Source: Verrucomicrobiota bacterium (GTDB lineage: Bacteria > Verrucomicrobiota > Verrucomicrobiia > Opitutales > Opitutaceae). From it: a DNA stretch of 64,000 nt. A program made the translations under genes and the position numbers. The stretch is taken from assembly GCA_018239845.1 (NCBI GenBank), contig JAFEGO010000083.1:28828-92827 (forward strand). Reading direction: 5' to 3'. The notes beneath the pieces are model-generated. The model saw only the letters and a list, made by a program, of their open reading frames with translations, searched no databases and was not told the origin of the DNA. Shown one piece after another: positions 54,409-62,819 of the stretch (its first letter is position 1; each line of letters starts with the position of its first letter).

Positions 54409-55473
54409 ATGTTTTCCCCCCTCGTACAGCTGGCGATCCGGGACCGGCGCGTCCTGTTTTGGCGCCTGCAGGTGTTGGGCTGGGGCTTCATGATTATCAT
54501 GACGGCCATGGTGGCCCGGATCGGGGATATCGGCGGCTGGGATGCGTTTGTCGTCGGCATGTACCGGACGGTGCTGGGCTTCGTCCTCACCAGCTTTTTG
54601 GTGCGGCCGCTGTTGCGGCTGAGCCGGCGGCACCACCTGTCGCTGCCGGTGGCGATCAGCTTGTGCCTGCCGGGGTGCGGGCTGCTGGCCTGGGGCGACC
54701 GGCTCCTCACCCTCCGGCTGGCCGAGGCGCTGGCCGTGACGGAGAATCACTTCGCCCAGCAGTACATCATCGTGAGCCTCGTGCTGCGCTGGATGCTCTA
54801 CGCGTTCTGGTGCGGTTTGTATCTTTTCATCCACTACTGGCTCGACTCGCAGGAGGGCCAGCTGCGGCTCGCGCGCCTGGAGACAGAGATGCGGACGGCC
54901 GAGCTGCAGCGGCTGCGCGCGCAGGTGAACCCGCATTTCCTCTACAACGCCTTCAACTCCATCCTCGCCGAGACGGACAATCCCCAGGCCGTGGCCTCCC
55001 TCACGCAGGGCGTCGCCGAGTACCTGCGGTTCTCCCTGCGCCAGCCGGAGGGCGGGCAGTCGCTCGGCGAGGAGCTCAACGCGCTCGACCACTACCTGCG
55101 GGTGGAGAAGATCCGCTTCGAGGAACGGCTGGAGTTTTCCTTCACCTCCGACGCGCTGGCGCCGCGGTGCCGGGTGCCCGGCGCACTCGTGCAGCCGCTC
55201 GTGGAAAACGCCATCAAGTACGGCCAGCGCACCAGCCCGCGCCCTTTGCAGCTCTCGATCGAGACCAAGGTGAAGGACCAGCAGCTCACCATCGTCGTGG
55301 CCAACACGGGCCAATGGATCGAGCCCGACCCGGCGCGCGAGGGCGGCATCGGCCTCGCCAACCTGCGGCAGCGGCTCGCCCTGCTCTTCGGCGCCCGGGC
55401 CGGCATCGCCCTGGCGCACGACGATGGCTGGGTGCGCGTCGTGCTCCACCTGCCGGCGGAGGTCGGGGTATGA
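54409..55473 (+). CDS. LytS/YehU-type sensor histidine kinase
   Basis: ATG at 54409 (MFSPLVQLAIRDRRVLFWRL) is chosen over a GTG 30 bp upstream; 354 residues. Five or so membrane helices (about 20-160; WGFMIIMTAMVARIGDIGGW, LCLPGCGLLAWGDRLLTLRL) lead to a linker and QRLRAQVNPHFLYNAFNSIL, with His in the NPHFLYN motif as phosphorylation site. The ATPase domain has VQPLVENAIKYG (N-box) and GGIGLANLRQRL (G-box). The downstream LytTR regulator overlaps its stop (ATGA), so the two form a two-component system. It is divergent from the secreted giant cluster, which may be its target. Confidence 0.9.
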   Translation: MFSPLVQLAIRDRRVLFWRLQVLGWGFMIIMTAMVARIGDIGGWDAFVVGMYRTVLGFVLTSFLVRPLLRLSRRHHLSLPVAISLCLPGCGLLAWGDRLLTLRLAEALAVTENHFAQQYIIVSLVLRWMLYAFWCGLYLFIHYWLDSQEGQLRLARLETEMRTAELQRLRAQVNPHFLYNAFNSILAETDNPQAVASLTQGVAEYLRFSLRQPEGGQSLGEELNALDHYLRVEKIRFEERLEFSFTSDALAPRCRVPGALVQPLVENAIKYGQRTSPRPLQLSIETKVKDQQLTIVVANTGQWIEPDPAREGGIGLANLRQRLALLFGARAGIALAHDDGWVRVVLHLPAEVGV

Positions 55474-56261
55474 GCACCGCCCCCTGGCGCGCCCTGCTGG
55501 TGGACGACGAGCGCCTCGCGGGCAAACGCCTGACGACGCTCCTCGCCGCCCATCCCGAGCTCCAAGTGGCCGGCGAGGCGCGCGATCTCGCGACCGCCCG
55601 CGCCCTCCTGGCCGAACTGAAACCGGAGGTGGTTTTCCTCGACGTACACCTGCCGCCGGAGAATGGCTTCGACCTGCTGCCCGCCATCCCGGCGACGACG
55701 GAGGTGATCTTCGTGACCGCGCACGACGGGTTTGCGGTGCGGGCGTTTGAGGCCAACGCCCTCGACTACCTGTTGAAGCCGGTGCTCCCCACCCGGCTGG
55801 CCCGCAGTGTCGACCGCCTGCTGCGCCGACGCCAGTCCTCGTCGCCCTTCCCCAGCAGTGCCTCAAACTCGCCGATCCCCACCGCCCCGGCCCTGCCCCG
55901 CCTGGGCCCCGGGGATCCCCTGCTGCTGCGCGACGGTCGCCAGTGGCACAAACTCGAGATCGCGGCGGTAGCCGCCATTTGCGGCGAGGGCACCTACACC
56001 CGGCTCTACACCACGGCGGGAGGGTCGCTGCTGCAGCTGCGCACCCTCGCGCAGTGGACCGCGCTGCTGCCGGAGGAGCAGTTTGTGCGCGTGAGCCGCT
56101 CCATCCTCGTGAACCTCCAGCAGGTCGAGCGACTGGAGACGATCAACCGCGACCAAGCCAATCTCCATTTGCGCGGCCAGCCGCAGCCCTTGGAACTGGG
56201 CCGGGTCGCATCGCAGGAGCTGCGCACCGCGCTCCGCAAGACGATCGGGGCGAACGGTTAA
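55470..56261 (+). CDS. LytTR-family response regulator
   Basis: ATG at 55470 overlaps the kinase stop; 263 residues. The receiver domain has the acidic pocket RALLVDDERLAGKR and the phospho-acceptor Asp in EVVFLDVHLPPENGFDLL, the conserved Thr in IFVTAHDGFAVRAFEANAL and Lys in YLLKPVLP. After a Ser/Pro-rich linker the C-terminal LytTR DNA-binding domain follows (LEIAAVAAICGEGTYTRLYT, QFVRVSRSILVNLQQVERLE). LytTR proteins bind direct repeats in promoters and often control exported surface or secreted proteins. Confidence 0.92.
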   Translation: MSTAPWRALLVDDERLAGKRLTTLLAAHPELQVAGEARDLATARALLAELKPEVVFLDVHLPPENGFDLLPAIPATTEVIFVTAHDGFAVRAFEANALDYLLKPVLPTRLARSVDRLLRRRQSSSPFPSSASNSPIPTAPALPRLGPGDPLLLRDGRQWHKLEIAAVAAICGEGTYTRLYTTAGGSLLQLRTLAQWTALLPEEQFVRVSRSILVNLQQVERLETINRDQANLHLRGQPQPLELGRVASQELRTALRKTIGANG

Positions 56262-56294
56262 TATCTTGGCTTGGGGCGGAGGTGGCCAAGGCAC

Positions 56295-56322
56295 TTGACG
56301 AATAGGGTGTTTTACCTATTCT
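56295..56322 (+). promoter_or_regulatory. Possible sigma-70 promoter of the prepilin genes
   Basis: TTGACG (56295-56300), 16-bp spacer, TATTCT (56317-56322): 5 of 6 and 4 of 6 matches. It lies 83 bp before the first prepilin ATG in a locally AT-rich stretch. Confidence 0.4.
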
Positions 56323-56404
56323 CTTATCCACGTCCGATTGGTCAATTTTTTATAAGAACCCCGCTGTCGTCCGCTCCGCGCTTCCCTCCGGTCGCAATTT
56401 ACCT

Positions 56405-57025
56405 ATGCTCCCCCGCGTGGAAAAACTTACCCGACGCCCCGCGGCCACCCCGGGCCGGCGCGCCTTCACACTGGTGGAGGTTCTCATCGCGGCCATCGTG
56501 ATGGCGATGGTGTGCGGCGGCATCCTGGCGACGATCATCCAGTCGCGCCGCCTCACCGAGGGCAGCATCGTGCAGAACTCCGTCAACGCGATCCTGCAAG
56601 GCTACATCGAGCAGACGAAGAGCATCGATTATGGGAGCATCCCGTTCTCGCCGGCCGCCGCCTACGATCTGACCAACGATGACGTGGCAGCGTCCTATCA
56701 GATCGCCACCATGCCCGATGCTCTCCAGGTTTCCTATGGCACAGCGCCCACCAGCGCGAACTATTACACCGACCCCTCGACCACGCCACCCGGTGCGGTG
56801 GACAACCTCCCGACCATCAGGATCAAGACCCCGGCGGTAAACCCCAACGACACCATCTATCTCAATGTATGGGTCTGGGTCAAAAACCGCGATGGTGAAC
56901 AAACCAATGTCACCTCTACGATGTCCATCACGATGATCTATACCTACAAGTTCCAGGACGGCGGCCGGTTGCGCACCATCCGCGGTTCCCTGCGCACGAT
57001 GCGCTCGGTCGTCCCGTCCTTCTGA
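56405..57025 (+). CDS. Prepilin-like protein (PilV type)
   Basis: The 206-residue protein has a basic leader (MLPRVEKLTRRPAATPGRRA) then FTLVEVLIAAIVMAMVCGG, the class III signal: cleavage before F with Glu at +5, followed by the hydrophobic assembly helix. The residue before the cleavage site is Ala rather than the usual Gly. The globular part (VNAILQGYIEQTKSIDYGSI, TIYLNVWVWVKNRDGEQTNV) has no named domain. It is first of three prepilin-type genes. The window contains no pilus ATPase, PilC or PilD, so assembly must use proteins encoded elsewhere. Confidence 0.85.
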   Translation: MLPRVEKLTRRPAATPGRRAFTLVEVLIAAIVMAMVCGGILATIIQSRRLTEGSIVQNSVNAILQGYIEQTKSIDYGSIPFSPAAAYDLTNDDVAASYQIATMPDALQVSYGTAPTSANYYTDPSTTPPGAVDNLPTIRIKTPAVNPNDTIYLNVWVWVKNRDGEQTNVTSTMSITMIYTYKFQDGGRLRTIRGSLRTMRSVVPSF

Positions 57026-57048
57026 ACCGGAGCCGTGTGCAGTTCATC

Positions 57049-57771
57049 ATGAAGTCAACTCGCTCCACTTCCCCTGTTCGGGCGCGCCACCGCGGGTTCA
57101 CCCTCGTCGAAATCCTGGTGGCCACGACCATCTTCGGCCTCGTCACCCTGGGTATCCTCCGGGTGTTCATCCAGGCGTTGAACATCTATTACTACGATAC
57201 GGGGAAAATTTTCGTGAACCGCGACATCCGCCGGTTCACGACTGAGATGACCGAAAAGGCCACCTACTCGAACTACTTCCGGATCTACCCGGCTTACACC
57301 GACCTCACCCGCTCGGTCACGGCCTATGCGGATGCCTCGGATCCGGACGCCGGCTTCACCACCGCGCTGGCCGACACGTCCGTGGCCGATGGCGCCACCG
57401 GCGACTGCCTCGCCTTGGTATTCAAGAGCCCCACGGATGATACGAAGATCACCCAGATCATCGTTTACTACCGCTCCCCGGCCAACCCCTCGGATCCGAC
57501 CAGCATCGGCCCGGTGCGACGGCACACCCAGGATGTGCCCGACGCCTACGCCAAAAGATCCGTTGACCAGCTCCTCGGCATCACAGATCCCACCCAGGAC
57601 GACATCGTGGTCGAGCTCTCCCGCGACCTCGCCACCGGCAAGCTCTTCTACAATTTCAAGGACAGGAGCATCGTGGTGCAGGGCGATATCATCCAGCGCG
57701 GCGGTATGATCAACTCCCGCAACGCCCAGGCCACCAACACCTACAATTTCACGGTCTCGCCCCGTGGCTGA
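57049..57771 (+). CDS. Prepilin-like protein (PilW type)
   Basis: ATG at 57049 (MKSTRSTSPVRARHRG) precedes FTLVEILVATTIFGLVTLGI, a canonical class III signal with Gly at -1 and Glu at +5; 240 residues. The body (YYYDTGKIFVNRDIRRFTTE, LALVFKSPTDDTKITQIIVY) is like PilW/GspJ-type minor pseudopilins. It follows the first prepilin gene by 23 bp and its end is 4 bp before the next ATG, so the three are an operon. Confidence 0.87.
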   Translation: MKSTRSTSPVRARHRGFTLVEILVATTIFGLVTLGILRVFIQALNIYYYDTGKIFVNRDIRRFTTEMTEKATYSNYFRIYPAYTDLTRSVTAYADASDPDAGFTTALADTSVADGATGDCLALVFKSPTDDTKITQIIVYYRSPANPSDPTSIGPVRRHTQDVPDAYAKRSVDQLLGITDPTQDDIVVELSRDLATGKLFYNFKDRSIVVQGDIIQRGGMINSRNAQATNTYNFTVSPRG

Positions 57772-57775
57772 TCCC

Positions 57776-60505
57776 ATGCGCACTTCCTCCCTCTCGCCCC
57801 TGACCCGCCGGCGCGGCAGCGCGCTCGTCACCGTACTGATGGTCTCCCTCGGCCTGGTCATGATCATCGCCTCGGTCATCGGCTACTCGCTCACCGAGCG
57901 CCGCCTCAACTACCGCGAGGGCATGCGCCTGGAGGCCCGCAACGCCGCCGAGGCCATCTCCGATTACGGCCTCGCCCAGGTCCGCCAGCTCATGGAGACC
58001 CGCTCCGACTTCTCCCCCACACGCTTCACCTCCAACGAAGGCCAGATCGTCAAGCCCAGCTCCGACTTCTGGACTGGCAGCAAAGTCGTCACCTCAGGGG
58101 CCGACGCCCCCGAGCTCCTCATCGGCCTCGTCGCTCCCGTCGTCAGCAGCAACGTCTCCAGCACCCTCTACTATTTCGATCCCGCCGATCCGAACAACGA
58201 GTACGAGCCCCTCCGCGGCCGCTACGCCTTCCGCTTCGACCTCAAGATCATCGCCAAGGCCACCGTGACCGCGGGCAACGGTCTGGGCGGCGGCCCGCAG
58301 ACCTGCTACCTCACGCAGACCCTTTCCGCCCGCGCCTCCCCGCTCTTCTCCCACGCCGTCTTCTACAACATGGACCTCGAGGTCCTCCCCGGCGCCGTGA
58401 TGAACCTCGTCGGCCCTGTCCACACCAACGGCGATCTCTACGTCCGCTCCCAGGGCACGACCACCTCGTCCTCCCTCAATTTCACCGCCCAGGTCACCAC
58501 CGCCAAGGGCATCTGGGCCGCGTATCAAAAGCAATATTACATGCAGCGCGCGGGCTACCTCGACACCACCAACTTCACCTCGGCCGTCACCTTCATGGCC
58601 ACCCCCACCCCGCCCGCCACCACCGGCACGGTCACCAGCCTCTACGACTCGACCAACAAGATCTGGCGCGACCAGGCCTGGAACACGGGCCTGACCCCCA
58701 CCTCGCCCGAGAGCGCGACGAAGGCCGCCGCCAGGAACTCCTTCCGCGTCTGGGCCTCCCAGACCTACAAGGGCAACCTGCAGACCTCGGCCCACGGCGT
58801 CCCGACCTATAAACCCGTCTCGGATCTCGGTTACGCCGAGGGCACCAACAACGACGCCCATAAGCTCATCGAGCCCGCCATCCCGGCCACCGACACCGCC
58901 AACTACAACGCGGAGGTCGAGTCCCAGAAATACGCCACCCAGTGCGGCATCCAGATCATCGTCAATCCCAGCACCGTCACCCGCACCGGCCGTATGCCGG
59001 ATGGCACCTCCATCTCCATCCCGGCCGGCATGTACCGTGTGTTCACCAAGTCGGGCACCGAGCTCATCCTCCCCGGTCAGCCCTCCTTCGGCCCCAACAA
59101 TTCGGTCACCAACCCGATCACCAATCCCAACTCCCCGCTCATCGCCGGCGTCGTCCCCATCGTCGTCGTCAAGCAGGACCAGATGTACGACATGCGCCGC
59201 GTCGTCTCCACCTTCACTTACGGCGTCAACCGCAGCTCCAGCAACAAGTACGCCCCGCGTCTGCTCGACATCATCGACGTGGACATGGCCGAGCTGCGCA
59301 GCGCCGTAGCGAAGACCGTCAACGGCGCCACCACCGTCACGCGTTACCTCACGGCGCTGCCCGCCCAGGGTACCACCACGACCGCGTCCAACTGGGCCAA
59401 CAACATCTACAACAGCGCCGCCACCACCACCACGGTCAATCTCACCAACGCGAACCTGATCTACAGCTACTACCCCTCCTCCGGCACGATCTCCGTCTTC
59501 CCCACCGGCACATGGAATGGCGGCATCTATATCCAGTCCATCGACGCCGATCTTGATATCGTCGGTTCCACCACCCCCTCCGATCACCGCAAGGACTCCG
59601 GCGTCCGGCTCATCTTCGGCCGCGGCCACGTCGCCTCCGCCTCCGACGGCTCGGGCCTCACCATCGCCACCAACGACGCCCTCTACGTCCTCGGCAACTA
59701 CAACGCCGACGGCACCATCGACACCTCCACCGGCGCCACCTCCAGCGCCCGCGCCGTGGACGACGCCGACGAGACGCCCTGCTCCATCGTCTGCGACGCC
59801 TTCACCATCCTCAGCGCGCCCTACTTCACCGCCAGCGGCAGCGGCACCAGCACCTACTATGCGCAGAAAACCGGCTGGAACGACCGCCTGAGCGACCACG
59901 TCTGCGACTCCTCCAGCTGGTCCAGCAGCTGGGCCACGACCAACCCCTCCTCCAGCAACTGCGTGGATGGCAAGTGCAACGACAGCGCCACCTACACCTA
60001 CGATCCGATCTACAAATTGTCATGGACCGCCTCCCCCACGGTCCCCACGACCACGACCCCGCTCTCCAGCAACATCATCGCCCGCAGCACCTACTCCACC
60101 ACTTCCAGAGCGCTAACGGCCAACACCAAGTTCGCGTCCTCCAGCACCGAGCTCTCCACGGCGATCATGACCGGTATCACGCCCTCCAACCGCTACCCCG
60201 GTTACTACAGCGGTGGCCTGCACAACTTCCCCCGCTTCCTGGAAAACAACTCCGGCAACGGCTACTCGCAGCGCACCATCGCCATCCGCGGCTCGATGGT
60301 CGCGATGTACGACAGCACCGCCGCCACCGAGCCCTGGTCCCTCCGCGTGTACGACGCCCCCAACCGCCTCTGGGGCTTCAGCAATCTCTTCCTCAACGGC
60401 CGCTTCCCGCCGCTCACCCCTCGCGTGATGTCCTACCGCCGCGTGGACTTCACCGACATCGACAAGACCACGTATGCCTCGATGAAGTCCTCCTGGGGCC
60501 TCTGA
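57776..60505 (+). CDS. Large PilX-type prepilin-like protein, 909 residues
   Basis: ATG at 57776 (MRTSSLSPLTRRRGSALVTV) is preferred over an overlapping GTG 12 bp upstream. The helix GSALVTVLMVSLGLVMIIAS lacks the +5 glutamate region FTLVE but resembles PilX/GspK-like N-termini (RRRGSALV), followed by ARNAAEAISDYGLAQVRQLM. The body is beta-rich with repeated Thr/Ser-rich parts and a Cys-bearing segment near 700-740 (CSIVCDAFTIL, HVCDSSSWSSSW, NCVDGKCND). It is far longer than typical PilX (about 200 residues), so it probably carries a surface adhesin-like domain displayed by a pilus-type tip. It could belong with the Verru_Chthon cassette proteins, but I cannot confirm that. Confidence 0.78.
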   Translation: MRTSSLSPLTRRRGSALVTVLMVSLGLVMIIASVIGYSLTERRLNYREGMRLEARNAAEAISDYGLAQVRQLMETRSDFSPTRFTSNEGQIVKPSSDFWTGSKVVTSGADAPELLIGLVAPVVSSNVSSTLYYFDPADPNNEYEPLRGRYAFRFDLKIIAKATVTAGNGLGGGPQTCYLTQTLSARASPLFSHAVFYNMDLEVLPGAVMNLVGPVHTNGDLYVRSQGTTTSSSLNFTAQVTTAKGIWAAYQKQYYMQRAGYLDTTNFTSAVTFMATPTPPATTGTVTSLYDSTNKIWRDQAWNTGLTPTSPESATKAAARNSFRVWASQTYKGNLQTSAHGVPTYKPVSDLGYAEGTNNDAHKLIEPAIPATDTANYNAEVESQKYATQCGIQIIVNPSTVTRTGRMPDGTSISIPAGMYRVFTKSGTELILPGQPSFGPNNSVTNPITNPNSPLIAGVVPIVVVKQDQMYDMRRVVSTFTYGVNRSSSNKYAPRLLDIIDVDMAELRSAVAKTVNGATTVTRYLTALPAQGTTTTASNWANNIYNSAATTTTVNLTNANLIYSYYPSSGTISVFPTGTWNGGIYIQSIDADLDIVGSTTPSDHRKDSGVRLIFGRGHVASASDGSGLTIATNDALYVLGNYNADGTIDTSTGATSSARAVDDADETPCSIVCDAFTILSAPYFTASGSGTSTYYAQKTGWNDRLSDHVCDSSSWSSSWATTNPSSSNCVDGKCNDSATYTYDPIYKLSWTASPTVPTTTTPLSSNIIARSTYSTTSRALTANTKFASSSTELSTAIMTGITPSNRYPGYYSGGLHNFPRFLENNSGNGYSQRTIAIRGSMVAMYDSTAATEPWSLRVYDAPNRLWGFSNLFLNGRFPPLTPRVMSYRRVDFTDIDKTTYASMKSSWGL

Positions 60506-60527
60506 GCCCGGGACCATGGTCAGGGCG

Positions 60528-60555
60528 GGCCGGGCCTTCGCGCGCCCGGCCTGAA
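60528..60555 (+). terminator. Stem-loop after the prepilin operon
   Basis: 8-bp stem GGCCGGGC (60528-60535) / GCCCGGCC (60544-60551), loop CTTCGCGC, followed by TGAAACTTTT. Likely terminator, 23 bp after the stop. Confidence 0.6.
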
Positions 60556-60591
60556 ACTTTTCGGCCGGTCAGCCGTCAGTCCAATATCCCC

Positions 60592-61077
60592 ATGAAGACC
60601 CTCCTTGCTTTCCTTGCCCTCACCCTGGCCGCATCTGCGTATTCCGCCGAGTACGACGCCCGGGTGGAACAAGCCGTGAAGCTCGTCGAGGCCGGCCAGC
60701 GTGCCCAGGCCATGGATTTCTTCTTCGAGACCAACCCCTACGCCTCGGTGCTCGATCCCACGTACCAGACCCAGCGGGCCCAGTTCGTCAACGCCCCCAA
60801 CCAGCTGGGCGACCTCCAGTACTCCCGGAAGATCGGCGAGTACAAACTCGCCGACTCCGTCGTCATCGTGAAGTACCTGGTCGTCTATGACGGCCAGCCC
60901 CTGCTGCTGAACTTCAAGCTCTTCCGCAAGAAACTGGGCTGGGTCGGCTCCGCGATGGGCTTCGAGAACTTCGACGAGGTGTTCGCCGAGCTCGCCGCCC
61001 GCGACCTGCTCCGCGGCAACTCCACCCAGGCCGACAACAGCCGCCCGCCGACCAAAACCGCCAGCCCGCGCAACTGA
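60592..61077 (+). CDS. Hypothetical exported protein, 161 residues
   Basis: Signal peptide MKTLLAFLALTLAASAYSA, then a helix (EYDARVEQAVKLVEAGQRAQ) and an alpha/beta part (NQLGDLQYSRKIGEYKLADS, VVIVKYLVVYDGQPLLLNFK, WVGSAMGFENFDEVFAELAA). The size and pattern resemble small NTF2-like or DUF4864-type periplasmic domains, but I cannot name it. It sits after the prepilin operon behind a stem-loop and runs towards the lipoprotein genes on the other strand. Confidence 0.7.
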   Translation: MKTLLAFLALTLAASAYSAEYDARVEQAVKLVEAGQRAQAMDFFFETNPYASVLDPTYQTQRAQFVNAPNQLGDLQYSRKIGEYKLADSVVIVKYLVVYDGQPLLLNFKLFRKKLGWVGSAMGFENFDEVFAELAARDLLRGNSTQADNSRPPTKTASPRN

Positions 61078-61095
61078 GGCGGGCGCGGCCTCCGC

Positions 61096-61662
61096 TCAGC
61101 CCCGGCCGTCGCTCACGATCTGGATGTCCTCCACCGTGCCCTCGGTGAATTTCACGTGCACCTTGATCGCGGACTCGGCCTTGATCTGCTCGTTGGCCAG
61201 GTCCGGCACCAGCTGATAGGTGGGCACAGGAACGGTGTCCGTGATTGAGCCACCCCCGCCGCCGGGAGATCTCGTCTGGCTGTCGAATTTGTAGTACTGC
61301 GGCGGCCCCATGTCCTGGTGCGGCTTCAAGGGGTACTGCATGCTCACCTTCGATGCCATCGCGACACTATCACCATTCGGTGAATACAAGTTGACGTAGA
61401 TCCAGTCCTCCGCCCCGGGGCCCCGCCCCGGCACGACCCGCTCGGGCTTGCCCAGGGCCATCAGCACCATCTCCGGCGAAAAGCCCACTGTGATGATGCC
61501 GCGGTCGATCTGGGTTTTTTCCTCGGCCGACAGCCCCGCGTATACGTCGTGGTGCTGCTCGATCCGGCGCGCAAGCGTATCCGTCGTGCCGCAGCCGGCG
61601 GCCAGCCCCAGCAGCGTACCGAGGCCCAGGAGGGCCAGCAACGTGGTCAGTTGGTTTTTCAT
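61096..61662 (-). CDS. BamE/SmpA-like lipoprotein, paralogue 1
   Basis: The 188-residue lipoprotein has signal MKNQLTTLLALLGLGTLLGL and lipobox LAAGC. Shared family features follow: GCGTTDTLARRIEQ, GLSAEEKTQIDRGIITVGFS, MVLMALGKPERVVPGRGPG, EDWIYVNLYS and the C-terminal AESAIKVHVKFTEG with QIVSDGRG. The G-x(n)-G/S-x-E-V-x-x-LGxP type pattern is like the SmpA/BamE fold (small lipoproteins of outer-membrane assembly). An insertion (PGGGGGSITDTVP) distinguishes it from its relatives. Confidence 0.8.
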   Translation of the reverse strand: MKNQLTTLLALLGLGTLLGLAAGCGTTDTLARRIEQHHDVYAGLSAEEKTQIDRGIITVGFSPEMVLMALGKPERVVPGRGPGAEDWIYVNLYSPNGDSVAMASKVSMQYPLKPHQDMGPPQYYKFDSQTRSPGGGGGSITDTVPVPTYQLVPDLANEQIKAESAIKVHVKFTEGTVEDIQIVSDGRG

Positions 61663-61700
61663 GATGGGATGGATTGGCCGGTTTTTCAGGCGAAGTGCGG

Positions 61701-62225
61701 TCAGCCCTTGTTGTCGCTCACGATCTGGATGTCCGCCACCGTGCCCTCGGTGAATTTCACGTGCACCTTGATCGCCGACTCCGCCTTGATCTGCTCATTG
61801 GCCAGGTCCGGCTCCAGCTGATAGTAGGGAATCCTGTCCTTGGCTGCCGGATCGGTGAACTTGACCGGATGCAAGTTCGACTCGCCCAGTTTCTGGAAAT
61901 TCATCGTGACCTTGCTCGACAGGGACAGGCTGTTGCCATCCCGCGAATACACGTTGACGTAGACCCAGTCCTCCTCGCCCGGCCCCTTGCCCGGCATGAT
62001 CCGCTGCGGCTTGCCCAGCGCCATCAACACCATCTCCGGTGAAAAGCCCACCGTGATGACACCGTCCTGGATCTGTTTCTTTTCTTCCGCCGAGAGTCCG
62101 GCATAGATCTCGCGGTTCTGCTCGATCCGCTTGGCGAGCGTGTCCGTCGTGCCGCAGCCGGCGGTCAGACCCAGCAGTAGGCCGAGGCCCAGGACGGCGA
62201 GTATCCGATGTTGGTTGGTTTTCAT
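61701..62225 (-). CDS. BamE/SmpA-like lipoprotein, paralogue 2
   Basis: The 174-residue lipoprotein (MKTNQHRILAVLGLGLLLGL, lipobox LTAGC) is close to its neighbours: GCGTTDTLAKRIEQNREIYA, GLSAEEKKQIQDGVITVGFS, MVLMALGKPQRIMPGKGPGE, EDWVYVNVYSRDGNSLSLSS and AESAIKVHVKFTEGTVADIQ. It differs mainly in the middle (KLGESNLHPVKFTDPAAKDR). It lies 39 bp upstream of paralogue 1 on the same strand. Probably a periplasmic lipoprotein of the outer membrane. Confidence 0.8.
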   Translation of the reverse strand: MKTNQHRILAVLGLGLLLGLTAGCGTTDTLAKRIEQNREIYAGLSAEEKKQIQDGVITVGFSPEMVLMALGKPQRIMPGKGPGEEDWVYVNVYSRDGNSLSLSSKVTMNFQKLGESNLHPVKFTDPAAKDRIPYYQLEPDLANEQIKAESAIKVHVKFTEGTVADIQIVSDNKG

Positions 62226-62257
62226 GGATGAAAGGGGATTTCCGCCGTACGGTCCGC

Positions 62258-62776
62258 TCAGCCCTTGCCGTCGGTCACGACCTGGATGTCTGCCACCGAG
62301 CCCTCAGTGAACTTCACGTGCACCTTGATGGCCGATTCGGCCTTGATCTGCTCGTTGGCGAGATCGGGCTCCAGCTGGAAGGTGGCCCGCACGTTCCGGT
62401 TCTCCACCGTGTTGAATTTGACCGGGTTCAGGCTCGAGCCCGACATCTGGTTGAAATTTGACGTGACCTTGCTCGCCATCGCGAGGCTGTTGCCATCCCG
62501 CGAATACACATTGACGTATACCCAGTCCTCCTCTCCCGGGCCCCGGCCGGGCACGACACGCTCGGGCTTGCCCAGCGCCATCAGCACCATCTCCGGCGAG
62601 AAGCCCACCGTGATGACTCCATCGTTAATCTGCTTCTTTTCCTCCGCGGAGAGGCCGGCATAGACCTCGCGGTTCTGCTCGATCCGGTGCGCCAGCGTAT
62701 CGGTCGTGCCACAGCCGCCAGTGAGCAAGGCCGCCAGTGCCAGTGAAACCACCCCCAGATATCTCCGTGCTTTCAT
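62258..62776 (-). CDS. BamE/SmpA-like lipoprotein, paralogue 3
   Basis: ATG at 62776 (MKARRYLGVVSLALAALLTG) with lipobox LTGGC; about 172 residues. An in-frame start 33 bp upstream lacks a signal-like sequence and is rejected. Family features are GCGTTDTLAHRIEQNREVYA, GLSAEEKKQINDGVITVGFS, MVLMALGKPERVVPGRGPGE, EDWVYVNVYSRDGNSLAMAS and KVHVKFTEGSVADIQVVTDG. Together with the neighbours it makes a tandem array with near-identical ends and variable middles. Confidence 0.8.
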   Translation of the reverse strand: MKARRYLGVVSLALAALLTGGCGTTDTLAHRIEQNREVYAGLSAEEKKQINDGVITVGFSPEMVLMALGKPERVVPGRGPGEEDWVYVNVYSRDGNSLAMASKVTSNFNQMSGSSLNPVKFNTVENRNVRATFQLEPDLANEQIKAESAIKVHVKFTEGSVADIQVVTDGKG

Positions 62777-62819
62777 GATGAGGGGATGAAGGGGTTGCCC
62801 GCAGGCCAAGTCCTATGGT

